A stretch of 9,057 nt of DNA from an uncultured Eubacteriales bacterium (GCA_902497185.1 CABVEG010000052.1:1-9057); one strand, 5' to 3'. Positions 1 through 6,977 are shown, counted from the first letter of the stretch. Notes: generated from the sequence alone by a model not told the origin. Made by a program: numbers and translations.

Positions 1-40
1 CGTTGTAACTACAAAGATAGGCTAAATTATTGTATTAACA

Positions 41-82
41 AATGAGCTGCTGCAATATCTTACTATTTTGCAACAGCTCATT
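41..82. terminator. Hairpin terminator after the aminotransferase operon
   Basis: A 15-bp stem (41-55 with 68-82, one mismatch) closes on a 12-nt loop, five bases beyond the aminotransferase stop codon. On the plus strand the stem runs into five T. On the minus strand the tract is the weaker ATTTGTTAAT. It probably ends the rnz-tsaD-aminotransferase transcript and could also act on plus-strand transcripts entering from the left. Nothing else was recognised in positions 1-40. Confidence 0.7.
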
Positions 83-87
83 TTTAT

Positions 88-1251
88 TTACTCCAATATT
101 CCACTATTCTTTATTTTTTCAACAGCTCTTTCAAGCCCACTGCAATCCTGAACAAGAGCAGCTCTTACATAGCCCTCTCCAAGCTCACCAAATGAAGCCC
201 CCGGAACTACAAGTACACCGGCCTTTTCAAGAAGGTCAAGAGAAAATTTAAGTGATGATGTATATTTAGGAGGTATAGGCAGCCATGCAAACATTGTTGA
301 AGGTGTTAAAGGCACATTCCAGCCTATATCCCTAAGCCCATTAATAAGAGTATCTCTCCTCCTTTTATACTCATCTCTCACATCAGCTACATACTGCTGA
401 TCGCCTGTAAGTGCTGTAATTGCAGCTATCTGCACTCCCATACACATACCATAGTCTATCTGTGAACGGAATGTTCTGAATCTCTTTAAAATTTCCTCAT
501 TTCCTACTGCAAAGGAAAGCCTTAAGCCTGTAAGATTATAGGACTTGGAAAGAGAATTAAACTCAATGCCTACATCCATTGCTCCATCAATTTCAAGAAA
601 TGAAAGTCCAGGCTCGCCATCGTAAACAAGCTCTGAATAAGCATTATCATGAATGACAATAATATCATTTTTCTTTGCAAAGGCAACAAGTTTTTCATAA
701 AACTCTCTTGGTGCTGTTGCCGTAGTTGGATTATTAGGATAAGATACAACCATCATTTTTGCCCTCTTTGCAATATCCTCAGGTATTGCATCAAGGTCAA
801 TTATGTAATCATTTTCTTTTAACAATGGCATATAATGAAGCTCCACATCTGCCATTGTCGGTCCAAAGGCAAATATTTGATAGCATGGGTCAGGCACAAG
901 AACAATATCCCCCGGATTGCAAATAGGGAAAGCAATGTGAGCAATGCCCTCCTGTGAACCATTTACAGCCACAATATTCTTATGTTCCAAATCTACGGCA
1001 TATCTGTTTTTATACCAGTACACAACAGCATCCAAAAGCTCCTTGCTTTCCGTAATACCATACTTATAATTTTCAGGATTTTTAAATGCCTCACTTACTG
1101 TTTTTATGACATAGTCGGCAGGTGGAATGTTTGGAGTACCTATTGAAAGGTTAATAACCTCCTCACCCTTTGCAAGCATTTCCTTGCTTTTTGTATCAAG
1201 CTCTACAAGTATGTTTTCCTTTATACTGCCAAATTTATGTGAAAATTTCAT
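88..1251 (-). CDS. Class I/II PLP-dependent aminotransferase, LL-diaminopimelate aminotransferase-like
   Basis: A 387-residue cytosolic fold-type I PLP enzyme (AAT family) that moves an amino group between an amino acid and a 2-oxo acid. Visible landmarks are Y124 in DPCY, N174 in SYPNNPTTA, D202 and Y205 in HDNAYSE, Schiff-base lysine K236 in NSLSKSYNLTGLR, phosphate-binding R244, and substrate-carboxylate R363 in GYVRAAL. The DVGIEFNSLSK block and the overall pattern most resemble the LL-diaminopimelate aminotransferase-like branch, but substrate cannot be read from sequence; alanine, aspartate or glutamine transamination are alternatives. The length is normal for the family. The ATG is preceded by AAAGGA about 8 nt away. 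It is the last gene of the operon, 14 nt after tsaD, and has no promoter of its own in that gap. Family assignment is firm; the exact reaction is inference. Confidence 0.9.
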   Translation of the reverse strand: MKFSHKFGSIKENILVELDTKSKEMLAKGEEVINLSIGTPNIPPADYVIKTVSEAFKNPENYKYGITESKELLDAVVYWYKNRYAVDLEHKNIVAVNGSQEGIAHIAFPICNPGDIVLVPDPCYQIFAFGPTMADVELHYMPLLKENDYIIDLDAIPEDIAKRAKMMVVSYPNNPTTATAPREFYEKLVAFAKKNDIIVIHDNAYSELVYDGEPGLSFLEIDGAMDVGIEFNSLSKSYNLTGLRLSFAVGNEEILKRFRTFRSQIDYGMCMGVQIAAITALTGDQQYVADVRDEYKRRRDTLINGLRDIGWNVPLTPSTMFAWLPIPPKYTSSLKFSLDLLEKAGVLVVPGASFGELGEGYVRAALVQDCSGLERAVEKIKNSGILE

Positions 1252-1265
1252 AGTTATTTCCTTTC

Positions 1266-2288
1266 TTATCGTTCTCCTAATTTAAGACTGGGGTAAGCAT
1301 TAAGTGACATATCTGCCACATTGCCCTTTAAATATTCATAATAGCCTGCTGCACCTATCATAGCAGCATTATCAGTGCAAAGAACAATATCAGGCACACA
1401 AAGCTCAATACCCTCATTATCGCAGGCTTTCTGCATTTCCTCCCTAAGATGAGAATTGGCAGAAACACCACCTGCCAAAGCAAGCTTATTAAGCTTTAAC
1501 TCCTTACAGGCCCTTATTGCTTTTTCAACAAGAACATCAACTACAGCCTGCTGAAAACTTGCGGCTATATCCTCGTTCTTAAATTCCTCACCCTTCATTT
1601 TTGCCTTATTAATATAGTTTAAAACTGCTGACTTCAGACCGCTGAAGCTGAAATCATAGGTATCATTTTCAAGTACAACTCTTGGAAACTTTACGGCATT
1701 GGCATTGCCAATTTTCGCAAGTTTATCAATTTGAGGTCCTCCGGGATAGGTCAACCCCAAAACCCTTGCTACCTTATCATAAGCCTCACCTGCCGCATCA
1801 TCTCTTGTGTGACCTAAAATTTCAAAGTTATCATAATCCTTAATGTGTACAAGATGAGTATGTCCACCGCTTATAACCTCACATACAAAAGGAGGTTCCC
1901 AATTTTTATTCTGAATATAATTAGCCGCAATATGACCCTCTATATGGTGGACAGGTATTAAAGGCTTATTAAGAGCAAAAGCAAGTGCCTTAGCCTCTGA
2001 AAGTCCTACCAAAACTGCACCTACAAGCCCCGGTCCGTAGGTTACTGCTATGGCATCAATATCCCTTTTGTCAACCTTAGCCTCATCAAGAGCAGCATCT
2101 ATAACCCAGTCAATAGCCTGAATATGCTGCCTTGACGCTATTTCAGGCACAACTCCGCCATATAGCTTATGAGTGGCAATCTGTGATGAAATTACATTTG
2201 AAAGCACCTCTCTGCCATTTCTTACAACGGCAGCAGAGGTTTCGTCACAGGAGCTTTCAATTGCAAGTATTGTAATATCCTTATCCAT
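1266..2288 (-). CDS. tsaD: tRNA N6-adenosine threonylcarbamoyltransferase TsaD
   Basis: TsaD (Kae1/Gcp/YgjD family, ASKHA fold) transfers threonylcarbamoyl from threonylcarbamoyl-AMP to A37 of ANN-decoding tRNAs, making t6A, together with TsaB and TsaE, which are not in this window. In the 340-residue form the N-terminal ILAIESSCDETS motif is followed by the metal-binding pair H115 and H119 (HHIEGH), the SGGHTHLV and GHTRDDAAGEAYDK blocks, the nucleotide-binding GGVSAN loop at 273-278, and metal ligand D306 in CTDNAAMIG. All key residues are present and the length is normal. An in-frame ATG at 2316-2318 would add ten residues and overlap rnz, but it lacks a ribosome binding site. The ATG at 2286-2288 has GGAGTG (2295-2300) six bases upstream and matches the family start, so it is chosen. 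It lies 16 nt after rnz; both products act on tRNA. Confidence 0.97.
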   Translation of the reverse strand: MDKDITILAIESSCDETSAAVVRNGREVLSNVISSQIATHKLYGGVVPEIASRQHIQAIDWVIDAALDEAKVDKRDIDAIAVTYGPGLVGAVLVGLSEAKALAFALNKPLIPVHHIEGHIAANYIQNKNWEPPFVCEVISGGHTHLVHIKDYDNFEILGHTRDDAAGEAYDKVARVLGLTYPGGPQIDKLAKIGNANAVKFPRVVLENDTYDFSFSGLKSAVLNYINKAKMKGEEFKNEDIAASFQQAVVDVLVEKAIRACKELKLNKLALAGGVSANSHLREEMQKACDNEGIELCVPDIVLCTDNAAMIGAAGYYEYLKGNVADMSLNAYPSLKLGER

Positions 2289-2304
2289 TTTTATCACTCC
2301 ATCA

Positions 2305-3213
2305 TTATTCATTATCAAACATTAGTGTAACATTTTTTCTATCCTTGCCAAGATGGGTATTTTCAAATACGCTTCTTGCATTGTTAATATACATTTCAGG
2401 GAAAGGCATAGCAGGACTGAAATGAGTAAGCCACATTTCTCTTACATCTCCTGCCTTTGCAATTCCTGCCGCCTCGGAAAAAAGCATATGCTTATATTCC
2501 TTAGCTTTGTTAAACTTTTCCTCCTCGCCGTACATACCCTCGCACACAAACAAGTCCGATCCTCTGACAAAGTTAGGAAGGGCATCTACAGGTCTTGTAT
2601 CCGTACAGTAAGATACACTTAAGCCTCGTCTGTCATCACCAAGAACCATATCTGATGTGTATGTTAGTCCCTCAAATTCAACACTTGGCTGCTTTTGAAG
2701 AGTTGACCATATTCTTTTTGGTACATTATTTTTTTCCGCCTTTTCCACATTAAATCTGCCTGCCCTTTTAACATCAACTCTGTAGGCATAGCAGGTAATT
2801 TTGTGATTGACCTTAAGGCTCTTTATATTAAACACACCAACACTTAATTCACCGTCAGGCTCCAGCTCCACAAGGTTTACAGCAAAGGGAAGTTCGGGAC
2901 AAATGGTCTTAAGCCCTTCATAAACCTTTAAAAGCCCCTTTGGTCCTGCTATGGTCAAAGGCTCTGTTCTTGACGAATTGCCTATAGTCAAAAGAAGCCC
3001 AGGCAGACCTGAAATATGGTCAGCATGGTAATGGGTAAAGCAAATAACATCTATATTTTTAAAGCCCCAGCCAAGCTGTTTCATTGTAACCTGAGTGCCC
3101 TCTCCACAGTCAATGACCATCATTCTGCCCTCAAGTCTTAACATAAGGCTGGTTAAAAATCTATCCGGTAAAGGCATCATACCGCCTGTACCAAGTAATG
3201 CAACATCTAACAT
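2305..3213 (-). CDS. rnz: Ribonuclease Z-type metallo-beta-lactamase protein
   Basis: A cytosolic metallo-beta-lactamase-fold nuclease of the RNase Z (ElaC) type, expected to cleave the 3' trailer of tRNA precursors that lack encoded CCA. In the 302-residue form the zinc ligands are H61, H63, D65, H66 (THYHADH), H137 (VNHKIT), D205 (CTDTRP) and H264 (LTHFSP), with H242 (KHMLFSEAA) at the catalytic-histidine position. Spacing agrees with bacterial RNase Z. The GRFNVEKAEKNNVPKRIW stretch (about 152-169) fits the exosite-arm segment. The first loop (GTGGMMPLPDRFLTS) and CEGMYG differ from textbook RNase Z, so a related MBL phosphodiesterase is possible. Two starts are credible: GTG at 3223-3225 behind GAGGTG, and ATG at 3211-3213 behind AAAGGTG, each with 9-nt spacing. 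ATG is preferred because MLDVALLGTG matches the family N-terminus. It is the first gene of the run with tsaD. Confidence 0.87.
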   Translation of the reverse strand: MLDVALLGTGGMMPLPDRFLTSLMLRLEGRMMVIDCGEGTQVTMKQLGWGFKNIDVICFTHYHADHISGLPGLLLTIGNSSRTEPLTIAGPKGLLKVYEGLKTICPELPFAVNLVELEPDGELSVGVFNIKSLKVNHKITCYAYRVDVKRAGRFNVEKAEKNNVPKRIWSTLQKQPSVEFEGLTYTSDMVLGDDRRGLSVSYCTDTRPVDALPNFVRGSDLFVCEGMYGEEEKFNKAKEYKHMLFSEAAGIAKAGDVREMWLTHFSPAMPFPEMYINNARSVFENTHLGKDRKNVTLMFDNE

Positions 3214-3240
3214 ATCTCTTTTCACCTTTCATAACACCTC

Positions 3241-3275
3241 GAAAAAATAAGGTGTGGGCAAAAGCCGCCCACACC
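3241..3275 (-). terminator. Intrinsic terminator of yajC, abutting rnz
   Basis: On the minus strand a perfect 9-bp GC-rich stem (GGTGTGGGC at 3267-3275 with GCCCACACC at 3251-3259, 7-nt loop) is followed by TTATTTTTTC. It begins 12 nt after the yajC stop. The T-run ends immediately before the GAGGTG that precedes rnz, so the gap has no room for a promoter. Any transcript reaching rnz must read through this hairpin or start inside yajC. Confidence 0.9.
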
Positions 3276-3287
3276 CCATTTGGATAA

Positions 3288-3707
3288 TTACTTATCAGAA
3301 CTTACATTAGGTGCCTTATTACCAAGAATTTCGCTTTTCTTAACAGGGATTCTGATACCTCTGTTAGTACCAAACTCAACTACAATAACCTGATCGTTAA
3401 TTTCAACAACCTTGCCATAGAAACCTGATGAAGTCATAACATCATCACCAACCTGAATAGATGCCTGCATAGCCTTTAATTCCTTATCTCTCTTTCTCTG
3501 TGGTCTGATTGCAAGGAAATAGAATATAGCTATAAGAGCTACAATATAGATAACCATACCGATTGTGCCAAAGCTGCCGCCTGATGTCTGGGCTGCTGCT
3601 GTTGTGCCTGTTGCAAGTGCACTTTCTGTTACATTTTCAGCCAAATCACCTGCACCTGATGACATAACAGTAACACCCTCTGTTAATAAAGATAATAATA
3701 AGTTCAT
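3288..3707 (-). CDS. yajC: Preprotein translocase accessory subunit YajC
   Basis: YajC is the small single-pass membrane protein that associates with SecDF and the SecYEG translocon. The protein has 139 residues: a 47-residue N-terminal stretch rich in A, T, S and G, one membrane segment at about 48-67 ending at the diagnostic RPQRKRDKE (68-76), then the cytoplasmic beta-rich domain (QVGDDVMTSSGFYGKV, GIRIPVKKSEIL). Typical YajC proteins are about 85-115 residues, so the N-terminal extension is long. The ATG has AGGAGAG eight bases upstream and lies about 33 nt below a strong promoter. A second in-frame ATG at 3663-3665 (M15) also has a GAGGGTG-like site and would shorten the tail by 14 residues. 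Its neighbours are rnz downstream, behind a terminator, and the GH13 gene upstream. It is not beside secDF here. Confidence 0.93.
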   Translation of the reverse strand: MNLLLSLLTEGVTVMSSGAGDLAENVTESALATGTTAAAQTSGGSFGTIGMVIYIVALIAIFYFLAIRPQRKRDKELKAMQASIQVGDDVMTSSGFYGKVVEINDQVIVVEFGTNRGIRIPVKKSEILGNKAPNVSSDK

Positions 3708-3747
3708 TAGTTAATCTCTCCTATACATATTTATTTATACTTCTTTT

Positions 3748-3776
3748 ATTTTACCAAATATAGCAGATATAGTCAA
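3748..3776 (-). promoter_or_regulatory. Sigma-A promoter of yajC (extended -10)
   Basis: On the minus strand TTGACT (3771-3776), a 17-bp spacer and TAAAAT (3748-3753) are preceded by TGG, giving an extended -10 (TGnTAAAAT). The predicted start is near 3741, with a leader of about 33 nt to the yajC ATG. The -35 box lies only 16 bp beyond the GH13 stop codon, and no strong terminator separates them, so GH13 read-through into yajC is possible. Confidence 0.85.
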
Positions 3777-3792
3777 GCTGTGTTTCACGGCT

Positions 3793-5880
3793 TTACACTC
3801 TCAATGTGAGGACACAGCTGCCCTGTGACTTACATTCAACCTTAATACAACCGTCCTTAACAACATAGGGCACAATTTTTGTATTCCAGCTGTCTTCACC
3901 GGATTCCAGTATTTTGTTAAACACAGTGCCGTTTTTTGCCTCAACTCTCCACACAGGTACAATTATTTCTTGCGGATTGTCATTATTATTAATTAAAACA
4001 ATAATTTTTTCATCATCTGTCCATCTGCCATAGCACATAATACCATAGCTCATATAAAGATAATCAAGAGAACCCCATGCAAAGGCTCTGTATTGCTTAT
4101 GAATATGAATAAGAGTCTTATAATACTCAATCAAATCCTTATCCTCATCGCCCCAAGGGTAGGTACGTCTGTTGTCAGGGTCAGTCCAGCCTGTTACACC
4201 TGCTTCATCTCCATAATATATGGTAGGAGCACCAATCCAAGTCATCTGGAATGTAATTGCTTCTCTCATAATATTCATATTTATGCCGGTATCTGCCTCA
4301 TGGGCGCCCATTGTATGAAGTCTGCCCACTTTTTTATTGGTTCTTGTGAGAAATCTTGAATGGTCATGGTTTGAAAGTTCATTCATTGCAACACTAAGGC
4401 TTTCAAAGCTAAAGCGTGACATAAAGTAGCGCATTTTACTTTCAAAATCTCCTGAATTGTTATATTTATCCCATGAACATTGCTCACTGTGCTTTTCCAT
4501 ACCTGTCAGAAACCATGTAATAGGTTCCATAAAGGCATCATAATTCATAACCGTATCCCATTGGTCGCCTCTAAGCCAATCCTTTGGGTCCCCGTAATGC
4601 TCTGCAAGTATAATGGCATCAGGATTTGCCTCTTTAACAGCCTTTCTGAAATCTCTCCAAAACTTCATATTATACTCCTTACTTGTGCACAAATCAGCTG
4701 CCACGTCAAGACGCCAACCGTCAGCATTGTAAGGAGGAGAAACCCACTTTTTGCCTATGCCTATAATATAGTCATAAAGCTCCTGTGAGCCTTCAAAATT
4801 AAGCTTTGGATGGTTTGAATGACCCCACCAGCCGTCATAGCTTTCATTTCCCGGCCAATGACCTCCGTGCCAACTGAAAAAGCTGTGATAAGGACTACTT
4901 TCACTCATAAAGGCTCCCTCAGGATAACCGTTTTTCTTATAAAAGCCCTCTCTGTCAAGCCACTTGTTAAAGGCTCCGCAGTGGTTAAAAACACCGTCCA
5001 AAATTACCCTAATGCCGTTTTTATGAGCCAGAGCAATTAGATCTGCCATAAGCTTATTACTTGCCTCAAGGTTTTCTTTGTCAGTGGTTCTTATCATATA
5101 CATTGTAGCCTCTGCATTGTCCTTTTTACCATCCTCAAGAGGCTTTCCACCATCATTTATAATTACTCCGTAATGAGGATCAATGCTGTCATAATCCTGA
5201 ATGTCGTACTTATGATTACTTGGCGATACAAAGACAGGGTTAAAATAAATCACCTCAACACCTAAATCTTTGAGATAACTCATTTTATCCATAACACCCT
5301 TTAAGTCACCACCATAAAAATTACAAACATCAAGAAGCTCCACGGGAGCCCTCCAATCTTTTATGGCTTTTGACGTAACTCCTAAATAAGCATATTCATT
5401 ATCCACAACATCATTTGTTTTGTCACCGTTATAAAATCTGTCTACATAAATCTGGTACATAACGGCGCCCTTTGCCCAGTCAGGAGTTTTAAAGCCCGGA
5501 ATAACCATAAAGTTATACTCACCGTTTACTTCCTTAACAAGTCCCTGCTTGTTGTAATAATAAACTCTGTCCTTTTTACATAGCTTAAAGTAATAATTGC
5601 CCTTATTTTCACCACAATTAAAGCTTCCCTCATAATAGTCAAAATATTCCGTTGACTTAAATACCTTCATAGGATAGCTTTCACCCTCATAGCATATTGT
5701 AATCTCATCCAAATCAGCCTTACCTGTTCTGATTCTTACAAATACCTCGTCATTTAATTCAGGTGAAACCGGAGTTCTGTAATTTTCACTTTCGTCAGAA
5801 AAAATGGCATCTATGTTAATATATTCAAAGTTCAGTTTAGCTAAAAGCAGGAGTCTTTCCATATAATCAAATTTTTCCAT
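3793..5880 (-). CDS. Cytoplasmic GH13 alpha-glycosidase, neopullulanase/cyclomaltodextrinase-like
   Basis: A 695-residue GH13 enzyme without signal peptide, expected to hydrolyse alpha-1,4 (perhaps also alpha-1,6) bonds in imported maltooligosaccharides or cyclodextrins. An N-terminal beta domain (about 35-130, CBM34-like position) precedes the barrel, which opens at WAKGAVMYQIYVDRFYNG. Conserved regions are DGVFNH with D295 and H300, HPKLNFE, GWRLDVA with nucleophile D392, ILAEHYGD with acid/base E427, and SNHDHSRF with D506. A C-terminal beta domain covers about 600-695. A charged insert of roughly 25 residues lies between barrel strands 2 and 3 (about 240-272). An upstream in-frame GTG (5887-5889) would add three residues but is part of the ribosome binding site GGGGTG (5887-5892), six bases before the ATG, so the ATG is chosen. 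It has its own promoter, divergent from the amidase gene; no transporter or regulator gene is adjacent. Subfamily (GH13_20-like) is inferred. Confidence 0.93.
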   Translation of the reverse strand: MEKFDYMERLLLLAKLNFEYINIDAIFSDESENYRTPVSPELNDEVFVRIRTGKADLDEITICYEGESYPMKVFKSTEYFDYYEGSFNCGENKGNYYFKLCKKDRVYYYNKQGLVKEVNGEYNFMVIPGFKTPDWAKGAVMYQIYVDRFYNGDKTNDVVDNEYAYLGVTSKAIKDWRAPVELLDVCNFYGGDLKGVMDKMSYLKDLGVEVIYFNPVFVSPSNHKYDIQDYDSIDPHYGVIINDGGKPLEDGKKDNAEATMYMIRTTDKENLEASNKLMADLIALAHKNGIRVILDGVFNHCGAFNKWLDREGFYKKNGYPEGAFMSESSPYHSFFSWHGGHWPGNESYDGWWGHSNHPKLNFEGSQELYDYIIGIGKKWVSPPYNADGWRLDVAADLCTSKEYNMKFWRDFRKAVKEANPDAIILAEHYGDPKDWLRGDQWDTVMNYDAFMEPITWFLTGMEKHSEQCSWDKYNNSGDFESKMRYFMSRFSFESLSVAMNELSNHDHSRFLTRTNKKVGRLHTMGAHEADTGINMNIMREAITFQMTWIGAPTIYYGDEAGVTGWTDPDNRRTYPWGDEDKDLIEYYKTLIHIHKQYRAFAWGSLDYLYMSYGIMCYGRWTDDEKIIVLINNNDNPQEIIVPVWRVEAKNGTVFNKILESGEDSWNTKIVPYVVKDGCIKVECKSQGSCVLTLRV

Positions 5881-5910
5881 ATTTTTCACCCCAATTTAGT
5901 ATATACTTAA

Positions 5911-5939
5911 ATTGTAAATGTAAATCAATAAAATGTCAA
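5911..5939 (-). promoter_or_regulatory. Sigma-A promoter of the GH13 gene
   Basis: On the minus strand the consensus -35 TTGACA (5934-5939), a 17-bp spacer and TACAAT (5911-5916) predict a start near 5904 and a leader of about 24 nt. The -10 lies inside one arm (5911-5919) of a 9-bp inverted repeat whose other arm (5945-5953) covers the opposing -35. No catabolite-responsive element resembling WTGNAANCGNWNNCW was seen between 5881 and 5994. Confidence 0.85.
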
Positions 5940-5945
5940 ATATTA

Positions 5946-5974
5946 TTTACAATATTAATTAAATAAGCTATACT
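5946..5974 (+). promoter_or_regulatory. Sigma-A promoter of the omega-amidase-like gene
   Basis: TTTACA (5946-5951), a 17-bp spacer and TATACT (5969-5974) predict a start around 5981, where the ribosome binding site AAGGAAG (5981-5987) also begins. The leader would therefore be only about 14 nt. The -35 box is 6 bp from the divergent GH13 -35 box, so two polymerases could hardly bind at once. Confidence 0.8.
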
Positions 5975-5994
5975 TATCAAAAGGAAGTGATTAA

Positions 5995-6774
5995 ATGAAG
6001 GTGGAAATTTGTCAAACCAACATAATATGGGAAAATAAAAATGAAAATATAAAAAAAGCTGAAAGCATTATAAAAAAAGCTGAAAGTGACATTATTATAT
6101 TTCCTGAAATGAGCTTTACAGGATTTTCAATGAATACAAATTTAACAGGTGAAAATAATAACTATACCATAAATGCAGTAAGGGAAATTGCCCTAAAGTA
6201 TAATAAGGCTGTTGGCTTTGGTTGGGTATATAAGGCAGGGGAAAAGGCAGAAAATCACTATACATTTGTAAATGGCAATGGAGAAATTCTTTCTGACTAC
6301 ACCAAAATACACCCTTTTAGCTACAGCGGTGAAGATAATTTTTTTAAGGGCGGCGATAAAATAAGTATATTCAATTTTATGGGATTTAAAATATCAAGCC
6401 TTATATGCTATGATTTAAGATTTCCCGAAATTTTTCAGGTTGCATCTAAAAAGGCTGATGTTATAATTGTGCCAGCCTGCTGGCCAAAGGCAAGAGCTGA
6501 ACATTGGAAAACACTTATTAAGGCAAGAGCTATTGAAAATATGTGCTATTTAATAGGTGTAAATTGTGTAGGCAATGTTGGTGGTATTGAATATAGCGGT
6601 GATAGCTGTGTTGTTGCACCTAACGGTGATGTAATTAAAATAATTAGCAATAAAGAGGAAAATATTATTGTAAATATTGAAAATGATGTGGAGAAATATA
6701 GAAAGGAATTTCCTGTTAAAAACGACAGAAGAGAGGACTTGTATTTGAAGTTAAATTATTGTTTAATTTTGTAA
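5995..6774 (+). CDS. Carbon-nitrogen hydrolase of the nitrilase superfamily, omega-amidase (YafV/NIT2)-like
   Basis: A 259-residue cytosolic nitrilase-superfamily amidase. The Glu-Lys-Cys catalytic triad is complete: E38 in FPEMSFTGFS, K104 in YTKIHPF and C138 in LICYDLRFPE; E113 fits the auxiliary glutamate. The KIHPFSYSGEDNFFKGGD block and WPKARAEHWKTLIKARAIEN (163-182) resemble omega-amidases, which hydrolyse 2-oxoglutaramate or 2-oxosuccinamate to the oxo acid and ammonia. These side products arise from glutamine or asparagine transamination, so metabolite repair is the likely role. Substrate is inferred, and other short-chain amidases are possible. The start has AAGGAAG seven bases upstream. 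The family usually ends soon after the FPVKNDRREDLY motif (239-250); here nine more residues follow, and the last two bases of the stop codon belong to the inverted-repeat element that begins at 6773. Confidence 0.9.
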   Translation: MKVEICQTNIIWENKNENIKKAESIIKKAESDIIIFPEMSFTGFSMNTNLTGENNNYTINAVREIALKYNKAVGFGWVYKAGEKAENHYTFVNGNGEILSDYTKIHPFSYSGEDNFFKGGDKISIFNFMGFKISSLICYDLRFPEIFQVASKKADVIIVPACWPKARAEHWKTLIKARAIENMCYLIGVNCVGNVGGIEYSGDSCVVAPNGDVIKIISNKEENIIVNIENDVEKYRKEFPVKNDRREDLYLKLNYCLIL

Positions 6775-6936
6775 ACCCTTCCGTCAGCCTTGCAACTGCC
6801 ACCTCCCCATCGAATCGGAAGAAGTATCCGACGGTGCGAAACACCGCTTTCACGAAGCGAAAGTTCTGAATGCGGGGAGGTAAAATGATTTAGCGCCCCT
6901 TTATAGGGGATCTGTCACGAAGTGACTGAGGGGTTT
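6773..6936. repeat. MITE-like GC-rich inverted-repeat element
   Basis: A 164-bp island at 52% GC (85 of 164) in AT-rich DNA. Its ends form 14-bp terminal inverted repeats matching at 12 positions (AAACCCTTCCGTCA at 6773-6786; TGACTGAGGGGTTT at 6923-6936). Inside are a perfect 8-bp pair ACCTCCCC (6801-6808) / GGGGAGGT (6874-6881) and small hairpins: TCGGA/TCCGA (6815-6831), CGGTG/CACCG (6832-6846), CGCTT/AAGCG (6845-6859, sharing bases with the previous one), CCCCT/AGGGG (6896-6909) and GTCAC/GTGAC (6914-6926). It has no ORF of note and no evident target-site duplication. The sequence type looks familiar as a dispersed intergenic repeat of gut Clostridia, but copy number cannot be judged from one window. 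It would lie in the amidase mRNA 3' end. A non-mobile structured RNA is the alternative. Confidence 0.7.
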
Positions 6937-6977
6937 CAATAATAGCATAAACATTAATTTAAATGAAAAGTTACATT

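Noticed and set aside
42..251. Plus-strand ORF of 69 codons
   Set aside because: Antisense to the aminotransferase 3' end and terminator; composition follows the sense gene and it has no ribosome binding site.
2289..2318. Ten-residue N-terminal extension of tsaD giving overlap with rnz
   Set aside because: No ribosome binding site at 2318, whereas GGAGTG is ideally placed for the ATG at 2288, and the extension is not family-like.
2353..2622. Plus-strand ORF of 89 codons
   Set aside because: Entirely antisense to the conserved rnz reading frame, with no promoter or ribosome binding site.
3777..3792. Small hairpin AGCCGTG-AAA-CACAGCT after the GH13 stop as a terminator
   Set aside because: Mismatched, 3-nt loop and no T tract; it runs directly into the yajC -35 box.
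4093..5040. Three plus-strand ORFs of 73-102 codons
   Set aside because: All antisense to the GH13 gene, whose motifs are intact across the region; no family resemblance.
6773..6936. tRNA, rRNA fragment, CRISPR or small coding gene in the GC-rich island
   Set aside because: No cloverleaf with anticodon arm, no repeat-spacer periodicity and no convincing ORF with a ribosome binding site; the inverted-repeat reading explains it better.
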